Positions 15,883-24,605 of a stretch of DNA of 40,606 nucleotides are shown here, piece by piece. Made by a program: the position numbers and the translations under genes. The DNA comes from Candidatus Gastranaerophilales bacterium. GTDB taxonomy: Bacteria; Cyanobacteriota; Vampirovibrionia; Gastranaerophilales; Gastranaerophilaceae. The DNA is taken from the NCBI GenBank assembly GCA_944323115.1, contig CALURG010000017.1:1-40606 (forward strand), written 5' to 3'. The notes beneath the pieces are model-generated. The model saw only the letters and a list, made by a program, of their open reading frames with translations. It was not told the origin of the DNA and did no database searches. Positions within the stretch are counted from its first letter, which is position 1. Every line of letters starts with the position of its first letter.

Positions 15883-17409
15883 TTAATGTCTAAAGTGTCT
15901 GATACCTGTTGTAATCATTACCATATCGTATTTGTCGGCAGCTGCAATTACCTCTTTGTCTTTAATGCTTCCGCCCGGCTGGATTAGTCCTGCTATTCTG
16001 CATTGAGCGGCAGCTTGAATGTTGTCTATTGCCGGGAAAAATCCGTCAGAAGCGGCAACAGCTTCTTTTGCACCGTCACAAGCTCTGTTGAGTGCGGTTT
16101 CCATTGCATCTACACGGCTGGTCTGCCCTCCGCATATAGCAAGAGTTTTAAAATCTTTTGCTATGACAATGGCATTGGATTTTACATGTTTACAGACTTT
16201 CCATGCAAAAACCATATCCTCAATCATTTCTGCCGTCGGTTTTTTCTTTGACACAACTTTAAAAGTATCTTTGTCGAGTTCTTTTGCATCAATGTCCTGA
16301 ATTAACGTACCGAACGGAGTTACTTTTATTTCTTTTTGCACCAATGTTTTGTATGCTCTAAGCGGAGTAATGAGTTTTATCAATCTCAAATTCTTTTTCT
16401 GCTTCAAAATCTCAAGAGCCTCCGGTTCAAAATCAGGAGCGACAAGTACTTCGAGAAACATTGAAGAAGCATGTTTTGCGATTTCTTTATCTACGGGTTG
16501 TGTGAATGCTATTATTCCGCCAAAAGCACTGATAGGGTCAGCATCTATTGCTTTTAAATATGCTTCATTAATAGATTTTCCGAGTGCAACACCGCAGGGA
16601 GTATTGTGTTTTACGATTGCAACAGCATTTACGTCATAAAACTCGCTCACTATATTCAATGCAGCAGTCATATCGAGAATATTGTTGTAAGACAATTCTT
16701 TTCCGTTTAAAAATTCATATTCGGCGGTCTTTTGTTCCGGTTTGTACAATGCTGCTTTTTGGTGTGGATTTTCTCCGTATCTCAAATCTCCTTCTTTGTT
16801 TAAAAAGATTGGGTGATACTTTTCTTTGTCTTCTGATAATTCTTTCAGGATTACTGCATCGTATTTTGAAGTTGTCTCAAAAGCATCAAGAGCAAGCCCT
16901 CTTCTGAAAAATGCTGTGGTTTCACCGTTGTTTTCTTCAAGGTTTTTTAGAACCATATCATACTGATTTATGTTTGAAACAACAGTAACATTTTTGTGGT
17001 TTTTTGCAGCTGCACGCAGCAAAGCAACACCGCCTATATCTATATTATCAATAAGAGTCTGCTCATCATCAGTTTCTAACGCTGTTTGTTCAAACGGATA
17101 AAGATTTACCACTACCATTTGAAATGCTCCGATGCCGTTATCTTCCAGTTCTTTTGCTTCCTGTGCGTTTTGAATATCGGCGAGTATTCCGGCATGGATT
17201 GACGGGTGAAGTGTTTTTACTTTGCCCGAAAGCATTTCTTTTACGCCTGTAACCTCACTCACGGGAGTGGTTTTTATATTGTTTCGGTTTAACTCTTGGG
17301 CCGTACTGCCTGTAGAAACTATCTCATAGCCGTATTTTTCTGACAGTTCTTTTGCAAACGGAACAAGTCCTGTTTTGTCAAAAACGCTGATTATTGCTCT
17401 CTTTTTCAT
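15883..17409 (-). CDS. purH: bifunctional AICAR formyltransferase / IMP cyclohydrolase
   Basis: 508 residues, the normal PurH length, catalysing the last two steps of IMP synthesis. The N-terminal IMP cyclohydrolase domain (about 1-195) has FDKTGLVPFAKEL, STGSTAQELN and GRVKTLHP-like SGKVKTLHPSIHAGIL. The C-terminal transformylase domain has LRYGENPHQKAALY, AIVKHNTPCGVALG (the catalytic K-H pair), SAFGGIIAF and the ending MITTGIRHFRH. Start ATG 17409 follows AAGAGG. The MFS gene follows after one base. No other purine genes are in the window. Confidence 0.97.
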   Translation of the reverse strand: MKKRAIISVFDKTGLVPFAKELSEKYGYEIVSTGSTAQELNRNNIKTTPVSEVTGVKEMLSGKVKTLHPSIHAGILADIQNAQEAKELEDNGIGAFQMVVVNLYPFEQTALETDDEQTLIDNIDIGGVALLRAAAKNHKNVTVVSNINQYDMVLKNLEENNGETTAFFRRGLALDAFETTSKYDAVILKELSEDKEKYHPIFLNKEGDLRYGENPHQKAALYKPEQKTAEYEFLNGKELSYNNILDMTAALNIVSEFYDVNAVAIVKHNTPCGVALGKSINEAYLKAIDADPISAFGGIIAFTQPVDKEIAKHASSMFLEVLVAPDFEPEALEILKQKKNLRLIKLITPLRAYKTLVQKEIKVTPFGTLIQDIDAKELDKDTFKVVSKKKPTAEMIEDMVFAWKVCKHVKSNAIVIAKDFKTLAICGGQTSRVDAMETALNRACDGAKEAVAASDGFFPAIDNIQAAAQCRIAGLIQPGGSIKDKEVIAAADKYDMVMITTGIRHFRH

Positions 17410-17749
17410 TGTATGCCTCTTATTTCAATTTTTATTTTTAAATTTAACACAAAATCGGTACACAAATAAAAAAATGTACAAAATTTTTATATTCTTAAAA
17501 CCGGATTAAATATCTAAACTACCTGCCGGGCTTTGCGTTTGTAGACAGAGCCGAAAAGATTCTGAACGCAGCACAATCCTTGCCGCCAAGCCTCCTTAAT
17601 GCTTCAGATATATTATGCATATTTTTTATAACATTTCTTACAATGTAAACAATTGTAAATAAAATAATAAAAAAACTAAAGAAAATAAATTAAACACCCG
17701 ATAGAAATAATATACAAAAAGTCTATTCAGCTTAAGGGGTTCAATTCTT
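17410..17749. other. spacer upstream of purH with GC-rich islet
   Basis: 340 bases, mostly very AT-rich and without an evident gene. The exception is 17519-17620, which is markedly GC-richer. On the minus strand it holds a 33-codon open frame beginning MHNISEALRRLGGKDCAAF and ending STNAKPGR, with no ribosome site and codons (AGG, GGC, GCG) unlike the neighbours. The same stretch can fold (TGCGTT/AACGCA, CAGA/TCTG on the plus strand). I consider a dispersed repeat or a structured RNA more likely than a gene. Confidence 0.4.
17677..17704 (+). promoter_or_regulatory. possible sigma28-like promoter before the 51-residue ORF
   Basis: TAAAGAAA, 12 bases, then CCCGATAG, compared with the flagellar consensus TAAAGTTT-N11-GCCGATAA. 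Six of eight match in the -10, and the -35 is common by chance in AT-rich DNA. The site is 46 bases upstream of the small ORF. Confidence 0.25.
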
Positions 17750-17905
17750 ATGATAAAAAAAGCAGAAAAATCTATGAGTAATATAAATGACGGTGTAGCA
17801 TTTATTCTGCGTGGTGCAAAAAAAAGAAGATCAATGGCAATAGCCAGTGCAAAATTGATTAATTCTGATATGGGAATATGTGCAAAACTCGCCGCATTAA
17901 AATAA
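17750..17905 (+). CDS. small basic protein, 51 residues, unknown
   Basis: A complete short gene: ATG 17750 preceded by AAGGGG at proper distance, 51 codons, stop TAA at 17903. The product starts MIKKAEKSMSNINDGVAFIL, has a basic patch RGAKKRRSMAIASAK and ends ICAKLAALK. No transmembrane segment or known domain; the basic patch suggests nucleic-acid or protein binding. A hairpin terminator follows at 17968. The ribosome site, usual codon bias and terminator argue that it is expressed; function unknown. Confidence 0.6.
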   Translation: MIKKAEKSMSNINDGVAFILRGAKKRRSMAIASAKLINSDMGICAKLAALK

Positions 17906-17967
17906 AAGAGCTGAAAAGCAAGAACGAAGTAAGGTTTTTACTTCCGGTTTGAAACATTTTTAACTAA

Positions 17968-18001
17968 AAGCCTCTGTTTTGTTGTATAAAAACAGAGGCT
18001 T
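17968..18001. terminator. bidirectional intrinsic terminator
   Basis: AAGCCTCTGTTTT and AAAACAGAGGCTT, a perfect 13-bp stem with an 8-base loop, T-rich on both outer sides. It separates the plus-strand 51-residue ORF from the minus-strand divIC/ftsB-like gene, and can end both transcripts. Confidence 0.85.
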
Positions 18002-18005
18002 CCTT

Positions 18006-18389
18006 TTATTTCTTTTTTTGTATTTTTTTGTTTTTTGTTGTTTCCGTTTGAGGCGGCTGCGGCTTATTTATTATAACAAGCACCTCGTCTTTTCCCGCCA
18101 TTTTTAAGTTGTTTCTTGCAATAGCCTCAAGGCTTTTCATGGAACTAAAATCTTCCAATTCTTCTTTCAGTCTTTGATTTTCCATGTAAGCCTGCTGATT
18201 CAGTGCTTTCATTTTTTTAATCTTACCGTGATAACTTATACTTTTCGTAATATTTTGAAAAGCACTCACACCGATATGTACAAGACACACCAAAAGAAGT
18301 ATTGTCAAAAAAGAGTAATAGAAACGAATATTGTTTTTTCGTTTGTTATTTTTTTGCTGTGTTTTTTCGATTAAGTCAGGTCTGTTCAA
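18006..18389 (-). CDS. DivIC/FtsB-family septum formation protein
   Basis: A bitopic division protein of the FtsB/DivIC (septum formation initiator) family. It has a basic cytoplasmic N-terminus (KTQQKNNKRKNNIRFYY), one transmembrane helix (SFLTILLLVCLVHIGVSAF), a coiled coil (about 45 residues, MKALNQQAYMENQRLKEELE) and the family's membrane-distal motif LEAIARNNLKMAGKDEVLV. It should form the FtsQ-FtsL-FtsB type complex that activates FtsWI. I choose TTG 18389 because AGGGG lies eight bases before it. The open frame extends to ATG 18428 but with no ribosome site. The last gene of the cell-wall cluster, it also has its own promoter at 18452-18480. Confidence 0.82.
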   Translation of the reverse strand: MNRPDLIEKTQQKNNKRKNNIRFYYSFLTILLLVCLVHIGVSAFQNITKSISYHGKIKKMKALNQQAYMENQRLKEELEDFSSMKSLEAIARNNLKMAGKDEVLVIINKPQPPQTETTKNKKIQKKK

Positions 18390-18451
18390 TTTTTTAACCC
18401 CTGCCTGTGTCTTACATTCCCCATGCACACAACTGCATAAATGATAATGAC

Positions 18452-18480
18452 ATTATATCCTTAACAAGCACGGCTGGCAA
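18452..18480 (-). promoter_or_regulatory. sigma70-type promoter of the DivIC/FtsB-like gene
   Basis: Minus strand: TTGCCA (18475-18480), exactly 17 bases, TATAAT (18452-18457), in the murG-divIC gap. It lets the last gene be expressed apart from murF-murG. Confidence 0.65.
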
Positions 18481-18503
18481 GTTTTCAACCTGATTTTAAA
18501 ATT

Positions 18504-19646
18504 TTAATCGTTTAAAACATTTTTTATCTGCAATACAATATTTTTTGTTGCATCTTTTTTAACAAGTTTTTTCGCATTGTTTTGAAGAGTAATCATTTTT
18601 TGAGTATTTTCAATCAACTCCTGAAGCTTTTCAAACAAAGCCTCAGCGGTGCATTGAGAATCTTCAAGATAAAGTGCGGCACCGAGCTCTGCCATTTCTT
18701 TTGCATTTTTTCTTTGGTGATCAGCCGCAGCATAAGGATAAGGCACCAATATAGATGCAAGACCCGACACACAAATCTCTGAAATACTCAAAGAGCCTGC
18801 TCTTGAAACAGCAATATCAGAAGCCAGCATAGGAAGGTACATTTTTTTGAAATATGGTCTTATTATGTATTGAGAGTTTTCCGTATAGTTCGGATAAACT
18901 TTTTTAAGTTCTTTTACTGTTTCATCATAGTTTTTGAGACCGGTTTGGTGAATTATTTGAATATCATACTTTTTGAAAAGTTTTTTGAGGTTTTGTACAA
19001 TTACACTGTTCAGCCTTTTTGCACCCTGAGAACCGCCCATGACCATGATAGTCAGTCTGTCTTTGAGTTTCCATATTTGTCTTGCGTGGTATCTGTCCGT
19101 GCTCAAAAACTCCTCTCTTATAGGATTTCCGTTGACTTGAATTTTTTTTGCTTTCAAGCCCTCTACAGAACTTTCAAAAGCTACGGAAACTGCTTTTGCG
19201 TGCGGTGCAAGCAGTTTTGAAACTTTACCCGGTATTGCATCACATTCATGAATCACTATAGGAGTGCCTGTCAAAACCGCTGCAAAAAGCATCGGTGCAC
19301 TGACATATCCGCCTGTGCCAAAAACAAGGCTAGGTTTGTATTTAAAAATATATCCCATTGCTTTTACCGTTGCCAAAGATAATTGAATACCCCATTTGAG
19401 AAACTCAAAAGAAAGTGTTCTTTTAGGCATTGCACTAATTTTTACACCCAAAAAATCAAAAACCTTGTCTTCTGCAATCTTTTTTTCAAGATTGTCAGGG
19501 TTTCCTACATAAAAAACTTTTTTTGTATCAGGTTCTTTTTGTAATGCAAAACCAACCGCAACAGCTGGATATATATGTCCGCCCGTACCGCCGCCCGTTA
19601 CAAAATATGTGTATTTTTTATCCTGATTATTAGTATGCTCTGTCAT
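18504..19646 (-). CDS. murG: UDP-GlcNAc:lipid I N-acetylglucosaminyltransferase MurG
   Basis: 380 residues, GT28 family. It transfers GlcNAc to lipid I to make lipid II on the inner membrane face. Signatures: the N-terminal glycine loop FVTGGGTGGHIYPAVAVG, then VFGTGGYVSAPMLFAA, the inter-domain VMGGSQGAKRLN, and the donor-binding SRAGSLSISEICVSGLASIL followed by PYPYAAADHQRKNA. The start at ATG 19646 overlaps the end of ftsW by 17 bases, so translation is coupled. It is immediately followed by the DivIC/FtsB-like gene after a promoter-bearing gap. Confidence 0.97.
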   Translation of the reverse strand: MTEHTNNQDKKYTYFVTGGGTGGHIYPAVAVGFALQKEPDTKKVFYVGNPDNLEKKIAEDKVFDFLGVKISAMPKRTLSFEFLKWGIQLSLATVKAMGYIFKYKPSLVFGTGGYVSAPMLFAAVLTGTPIVIHECDAIPGKVSKLLAPHAKAVSVAFESSVEGLKAKKIQVNGNPIREEFLSTDRYHARQIWKLKDRLTIMVMGGSQGAKRLNSVIVQNLKKLFKKYDIQIIHQTGLKNYDETVKELKKVYPNYTENSQYIIRPYFKKMYLPMLASDIAVSRAGSLSISEICVSGLASILVPYPYAAADHQRKNAKEMAELGAALYLEDSQCTAEALFEKLQELIENTQKMITLQNNAKKLVKKDATKNIVLQIKNVLND

Positions 19647-20838
19647 AATTTCTAATCCTCTTTATTCTCTTTTTTGAAATATTTAAAAGTATTCCGACCA
19701 TGCACAAAGACACTATCAAAGATGTACCGCCGTAGCTTATAAAAGGGAGAGGTACACCGGTTGCCGGAATAAGCGAGCTTGAAACACTCATATTTATAAA
19801 TGCCTGCAAGCCTATTGAAAGTGTAATACCGACCGCCATAAGTTTTCCAAACATATCATTTGCTCTGGAAGAAATAATAATACCTCTGTGAATAAATGTC
19901 CAGAAAAGACCTATCACAAGCAGACATCCCAAAAAACCGAGTTCTTCGGCAATGACTGCAAATATAAAGTCCGTATGCCCTTCAGGCAGCCAGGCAAGTT
20001 TTTGTTTTGAATTTCCGTAGCCTACTCCCCAAAATCCGCCGGCGGCAAAAGCAAGCAAGGATTGAATAATATTGTACCCCGCTCCGTAAGGGTCAGAATT
20101 GGGATTCAGCCAGATTTGAATACGCTGCATCTGGTAGCCTTGCAGCAGTTTCTGTCCGAACAGCATAAATGTCCCGAAAGCAGCACTGATTCCCGCAAGA
20201 CCGAGTGCAATCATATACTTTATTGAACCCGCCACACTCAAATACATTACCATTGATGTAAGCAGCAGTAGTATAACCATAGACAAGTTCGGTTGTTTAT
20301 ACACAAGAAAAACCATAACAAGAATAGGCAAAAAGTAATTCATCATCTTGTGTGAGCTAAAAATAGAACCGTCACGATAAAAAGCATTTGACAAAAGCAT
20401 TATTACTGCCAATTTTGTCATTTCTGAAGGCTGAAATTGTATCGGCCCCAAAACTATCCATCTTCTTGCACCGTTTACTATAACACCCAAAGGTGTAAAA
20501 TCAACGAGAACAAGCATTATTATCACAAACCATGCAAACGGAACAGCCCAATCTTTCAGTTTTTTATAATCAAGATTTATAAAGTACTTCAAGCCAAGCA
20601 TTCCTACAGCGAGATATGCGAACTGTTTCAACGCAAAGGAAGCAGGATTTTCTCCCATTTCCATAGATTTTGGAGCACCCGCACTAAAAATTGCCATAAG
20701 GCCGATGACGACAAGAAAAGCTACAACAACCATCAACGTTGTATCAGGCGGTGACAGCACAACGTCATTCACAGGTTTATAGCTGTCTGTTTCATATTCA
20801 GTATTTCTTCTACGTCTGTTATTTCTTTGATAAGGCAT
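19630..20838 (-). CDS. ftsW: SEDS peptidoglycan glycosyltransferase FtsW
   Basis: About 402 residues, a polytopic (around ten helices) SEDS protein that polymerises lipid II at the septum with a cognate class B PBP. Typical blocks: VVVAFLVVIGLMAIFSAG in helix 1, the RWIVLGPIQFQPSEMTKLAV catalytic region, GHTDFIFAVIAEELGFLGC, and the final VPLPFISYGGTSLI. I start at ATG 20838 (MPYQRNN, AAGGA upstream); the frame extends to 20886 inside murD. The N-terminal 35 residues are highly basic (RNNRRRRNTEY), an extended cytoplasmic tail. It overlaps murD by 20 bases and murG by 17. FtsW is preferred to RodA from its position in a mur cluster. Confidence 0.95.
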   Translation of the reverse strand: MPYQRNNRRRRNTEYETDSYKPVNDVVLSPPDTTLMVVVAFLVVIGLMAIFSAGAPKSMEMGENPASFALKQFAYLAVGMLGLKYFINLDYKKLKDWAVPFAWFVIIMLVLVDFTPLGVIVNGARRWIVLGPIQFQPSEMTKLAVIMLLSNAFYRDGSIFSSHKMMNYFLPILVMVFLVYKQPNLSMVILLLLTSMVMYLSVAGSIKYMIALGLAGISAAFGTFMLFGQKLLQGYQMQRIQIWLNPNSDPYGAGYNIIQSLLAFAAGGFWGVGYGNSKQKLAWLPEGHTDFIFAVIAEELGFLGCLLVIGLFWTFIHRGIIISSRANDMFGKLMAVGITLSIGLQAFINMSVSSSLIPATGVPLPFISYGGTSLIVSLCMVGILLNISKKRIKRIRNYDRAY

Positions 20839-22195
20839 ATTCCTTGAACACTCTTCCTCGTTCTTCATATCCTGAGAACATATCATAACTTGAACAAGCA
20901 GGAGAAAGCAAAATCACTTCACTGTCTGTTTCAAATGCTTTATCTACGCCGTCTGTGAAAGAATCAGCAATTATGATATTTTCAAATCCGTTTTTTCTCA
21001 GTTCCGTTTCAAATCGTTCTTTTGCCGCACCAAGCAGCACAACGGTTTTTACATATTTTTTAACTGTTTCACAAAATTCCGTCAAATCCGTCATTTTGTC
21101 GGTTCCGCCTGCAATAAGTGTAAGCGTTCTGCCTTCAAATGATTTCAACGCAAAAATTGCAGCCTCCGGATTTGTTGCTTTTGAGTCATTATACACATCT
21201 TTACCCTGAATATTTGCGACAAACTCACATCTGTGCTCAGGTGCTTTGAACTCTTTTATTGCCTCTTTAATTTTTTCATTATCCACGCCTTCAATTTTTG
21301 CACAAATAACGGATGCCATTACATTCTGGTAGTTGTGGTTGCCCACAAGAGGTATTTCATTCAATTCAATTATTTTTTCCGCAACATTCTTTGGCTCCCG
21401 TTTAAAATATATCGCATTGTCTTTTATGTACGCACAGTTTGATTCCAATTCTTTTCCGAAAAAGAATTTTTCACCTGCGTATTTCTCACCGAATTCAAGA
21501 AGTTTTTCATCTTCCGCATTAAAAACGGCAAATCCCGGTCTTTTTTCCGGCATAAAAAGCGATGCCTTTGCTTCAAAGTATTTGTCCAATCCGCCATGCC
21601 AGTCAATGTGATCAGGTGTAAAATTCATCCAAACAGCAATTTGCGGTCTGAAGCTTGGGCTGTAAGTCAGTTGAAAAGAGCTTACTTCACACACAAAAAA
21701 GTCTGTTTCTTTTTCTTTATCAGTGTTCAAATCCCTGAGTAAAGAACACGGCGGAATTCCTATATTTCCGCATTTTTCAGCTTTGTATTCTTTGTTTAAA
21801 ATAAAATTTGTGAGTTCCGTTGTTGTTGTTTTCCCGTTTGTTCCTGTTATGGCAATAAACGGAATTTGTGTTTCCAGATAAGCAAGTTCTATTTCGCTTA
21901 TGACTTTTATATTTTTTTCTTTGAGTTTCTGCATAATTTCAGCGGCAGGAGGTATACCGGGGCTGGTTACGGCAATGTAAGCATCTTGAATAAACTCATC
22001 GGAGTGATGTTCAAACTCTGTTTTTATTCCTTCCGCATTTAATTCTTCAACGAGTTGTCTGTCTTTGTCTTCGAGAGACTTTTTTTCAGTAATAAAGCAC
22101 TGTGCACCCTTGTCATTAAGATATTTTGCCGCAGCTACACCGCTTTTTGATAAACCTAATATAAGAACTTTTTTGTCATACCATTTTCTAATCAT
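20819..22195 (-). CDS. murD: UDP-N-acetylmuramoylalanine--D-glutamate ligase
   Basis: 458 residues. Adds D-Glu to UDP-MurNAc-L-Ala with ATP in the cytoplasm. The N-terminal Rossmann domain starts KKVLILGLSKSGVAAAKYL and includes VTSPGIPPAA. The ATP loop is FIAITGTNGKTTTTELT, followed by the Mur-ligase NFTPDHIDWHGGLDKYF. The C-terminal domain has EFKAPEHRCEFV, YNDSKATNPEAAIFAL, LIAGGTDK and SPACSSYDMFSGYEERGRVF. Complete and of usual length. Thirteen bases separate it from mraY. Confidence 0.97.
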   Translation of the reverse strand: MIRKWYDKKVLILGLSKSGVAAAKYLNDKGAQCFITEKKSLEDKDRQLVEELNAEGIKTEFEHHSDEFIQDAYIAVTSPGIPPAAEIMQKLKEKNIKVISEIELAYLETQIPFIAITGTNGKTTTTELTNFILNKEYKAEKCGNIGIPPCSLLRDLNTDKEKETDFFVCEVSSFQLTYSPSFRPQIAVWMNFTPDHIDWHGGLDKYFEAKASLFMPEKRPGFAVFNAEDEKLLEFGEKYAGEKFFFGKELESNCAYIKDNAIYFKREPKNVAEKIIELNEIPLVGNHNYQNVMASVICAKIEGVDNEKIKEAIKEFKAPEHRCEFVANIQGKDVYNDSKATNPEAAIFALKSFEGRTLTLIAGGTDKMTDLTEFCETVKKYVKTVVLLGAAKERFETELRKNGFENIIIADSFTDGVDKAFETDSEVILLSPACSSYDMFSGYEERGRVFKEYALSKK

Positions 22196-22208
22196 TATTA
22201 ACCTGCCG

Positions 22209-23174
22209 TTACCTGTTTAAGTACCAGAAGAGCACAACTGCCGATACACAAAATATAAAATTTATAAAACAAAATACTTTTACTATTTTTGTTTCGTTCC
22301 ATCCGCAAAGTTCAAAGTGGTGATGAATCGGGCTCATTTTAAAAACTTTTTTCCCCGTAAGTTTAAAACTAGTTACCTGTATCATAACAGAAAGTGTTTC
22401 AACTAAATAAATTATCCCTATAGGAATAAGCCACAGTTCAAATTTTCCCATCACTGCCAGCGTACCCAAAACCCCGCCCAAAGCAAGCGAGCCTGTATCT
22501 CCCATAAAAACTTTTGCCGGATGCCTGTTGAAATACAAAAAACCCAGACACGCACCCATGATAGATGCACAGATTATTGCCATATCAACGTTACCCATAA
22601 TAAGGTTTATTGCAGCCAATGCGGTTAATGAAATAACCATGTTTGACGCAGCCAATCCGTCCAGCCCGTCTGTAAGGTTTACCGCATTTGAAACGCCGGT
22701 AACAAGGAAAATACCAAAAATCGGATAAAAATAACCGAGATTTATTGCATAATGTCCGAATGTCAAAAATGTTCTGCCGCTGATTGTAACAAACATAACA
22801 GGCAGACACGCAATAGCTATTTGCAAAATTAACTTGCCTTTTGCACTCAATCCTTTATTTGCATGGTGTTCAAATTTTTGTGCATCATCTTGAAATCCCG
22901 CAAACATATAAAATATAAAAGTTATCAATATCAAGAAAGCACCTGTCGGAGTTTTTTCCGCCATAAACAAAGAAATCACGGATGCCAGTACTGCGGCAAT
23001 AACAAGAAAAACACCTCCGGTTGTCGGAGTACCGCCCTTTTTTGCGTGAGTTTCAGGAGCTTCTTCTCTGATATATTGGCCGAGCATTCTTTTCTTTAAA
23101 AAATCTATATAAGGAACACCAAAAAGCAAAGACAAAACAAATGCCACAAGTGCCGCTACTATTACTAAAATCAT
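22209..23174 (-). CDS. mraY: phospho-N-acetylmuramoyl-pentapeptide transferase
   Basis: 321 residues with ten hydrophobic segments. It joins phospho-MurNAc-pentapeptide to undecaprenyl phosphate to make lipid I. Catalytic landmarks include KKGGTPTTGGVFLVIA, the Asp-rich FAGFQDDAQKF, NLTDGLDGLAASN, the FMGDTGSLALGG metal site and the loop MSPIHHHFELCGW. The start overlaps the murF stop by four bases (ATGA-type), the tightest coupling in this cluster. Slightly short compared with the E. coli enzyme, as is common outside Proteobacteria. Confidence 0.97.
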   Translation of the reverse strand: MILVIVAALVAFVLSLLFGVPYIDFLKKRMLGQYIREEAPETHAKKGGTPTTGGVFLVIAAVLASVISLFMAEKTPTGAFLILITFIFYMFAGFQDDAQKFEHHANKGLSAKGKLILQIAIACLPVMFVTISGRTFLTFGHYAINLGYFYPIFGIFLVTGVSNAVNLTDGLDGLAASNMVISLTALAAINLIMGNVDMAIICASIMGACLGFLYFNRHPAKVFMGDTGSLALGGVLGTLAVMGKFELWLIPIGIIYLVETLSVMIQVTSFKLTGKKVFKMSPIHHHFELCGWNETKIVKVFCFINFIFCVSAVVLFWYLNR

Positions 23175-24508
23175 TGTTTTTCCAACTCCTTAATTATTTC
23201 TTCAAATTTCATAAAACGAGACGCCTTAAAAAGCATGACTGTGCACGAGGGAATATTTTTTAAAATATATTCCGCTGCTGATTTGTTATCTTCAAAACTT
23301 ACCGCTTCTGATTGTTTTTCCGGCGACAAACCTTTTATGATATATTTCGCAAGCTCTCCGACTGTTATAACTTTTACGTCATCATATTGGTTTAAAAACT
23401 CACCGATTTCTTTATGATACGTCTGTTCATACTTGCCAAGCTCTCCCATGTCCCCCAAAACAAGCATTCGGGGTGATTTTTGAGTAGCCAAAAATGTTGA
23501 TATTGCAGCTTTCAAAGACTCGGGGTTGGAATTATAGCTGTCATTAATTATTTTGTATCCGCCGATATTGATTATCTCCCACCTTTTTTCAATAGGTTTG
23601 TAGTTTTGAAGACCTTTTGCAATCAAGTCAGGTGCTATTCCCAATACGTATCCGGCATTTATTGCAAAAAGGGCATTTTGAATATTGTGTCTGCCTTCTA
23701 CATTAAGCTTATACTTTTGATTTTTGTATACAAATTCACAAGAGCTGCTGTTTAGCTGAATATCTTTCAAATCTTTACACTCAAGACCAAGATAGACTGT
23801 TTGGCCTTCGTAAGTATTTGTTGATTTTATCAAATCTGTATCATGAGCAAGCAAAATGCCTTCGGGGCGAAGATATTTTGTTATTTCGCATTTTGCTTTG
23901 GCAATATTTTCAACGGAGCCAAGTCTTCCGATATGAGCAGAGCCGGTGTTTGCTATAATTGCTATATCCGGTTTTGCGTATTTTGACAGAAGTTCAATTT
24001 CACCAGGCCCTCTCATACCCATCTCGACAATCAAAACTTCAGTATCCTCAGGCATTGACAGCATTGTTTCACAAAGACCTATCTCATTGTTGTGGTTCAA
24101 AATTGATTTATGAATTTTATATTTTTGTTCCGCCACACAGGCTGTCATTTCTTTTGTTGTGGTTTTACCCGAACTGCCAGTTATTGCTATGGTGACAGGA
24201 TGTATTTTTGTTTTGTAATAAGATGCAAGTTTCAAATATGCGGTCAAAGTGTCTTCAACATACAAAATGTATTTTGCATCGTCAGAAATCAGGTTTTTGT
24301 CACCCGTAAAATAACCCTGAACGCCATCTTTTACAGCTTTTTCAATAAAATTGTGTCCGTCAAAATTCTCGCCTTTGAGCGGCAGATACAATTCGTCGGG
24401 TTTTATTTTTCTGGTATCTGTAGAAATGCCAAAAAATGCCGAATTGTCCTTACAACGTATAATTTGTGCATCTGTTGCTTTGGCTATTTCTTCAAAAGTA
24501 AACTTCAT
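23171..24508 (-). CDS. murF: UDP-MurNAc-tripeptide--D-alanyl-D-alanine ligase
   Basis: 445 residues. Adds D-Ala-D-Ala, completing the cytoplasmic pentapeptide precursor. Blocks in order: FGISTDTRKIKPDELYLPLK in the N-terminal substrate domain, GENFDGHNFIEKA, the ATP loop VTIAITGSSGKTTTKEMTA, LNHNNEIGLCETMLSM, VEMGMRGPGEIE and the C-terminal INDSYNSNPESLKAAI with LVLGDMGELGKYE. First gene of the cluster as seen here; 97 bases separate it from the upstream phosphohexomutase, so it may have its own promoter. murC, murE, ftsI, ftsQ, ftsA and ftsZ are not in the window. Confidence 0.96.
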   Translation of the reverse strand: MKFTFEEIAKATDAQIIRCKDNSAFFGISTDTRKIKPDELYLPLKGENFDGHNFIEKAVKDGVQGYFTGDKNLISDDAKYILYVEDTLTAYLKLASYYKTKIHPVTIAITGSSGKTTTKEMTACVAEQKYKIHKSILNHNNEIGLCETMLSMPEDTEVLIVEMGMRGPGEIELLSKYAKPDIAIIANTGSAHIGRLGSVENIAKAKCEITKYLRPEGILLAHDTDLIKSTNTYEGQTVYLGLECKDLKDIQLNSSSCEFVYKNQKYKLNVEGRHNIQNALFAINAGYVLGIAPDLIAKGLQNYKPIEKRWEIINIGGYKIINDSYNSNPESLKAAISTFLATQKSPRMLVLGDMGELGKYEQTYHKEIGEFLNQYDDVKVITVGELAKYIIKGLSPEKQSEAVSFEDNKSAAEYILKNIPSCTVMLFKASRFMKFEEIIKELEKQ

Positions 24509-24605
24509 ACTGCTTCCGGTTCAATTTTTCGGTTTTTACAAAAAACTCCGTCAACAAGAATTTTACTAAAAAATAATGTCAAATACAATTTCAAATTTGT
24601 AAAAA

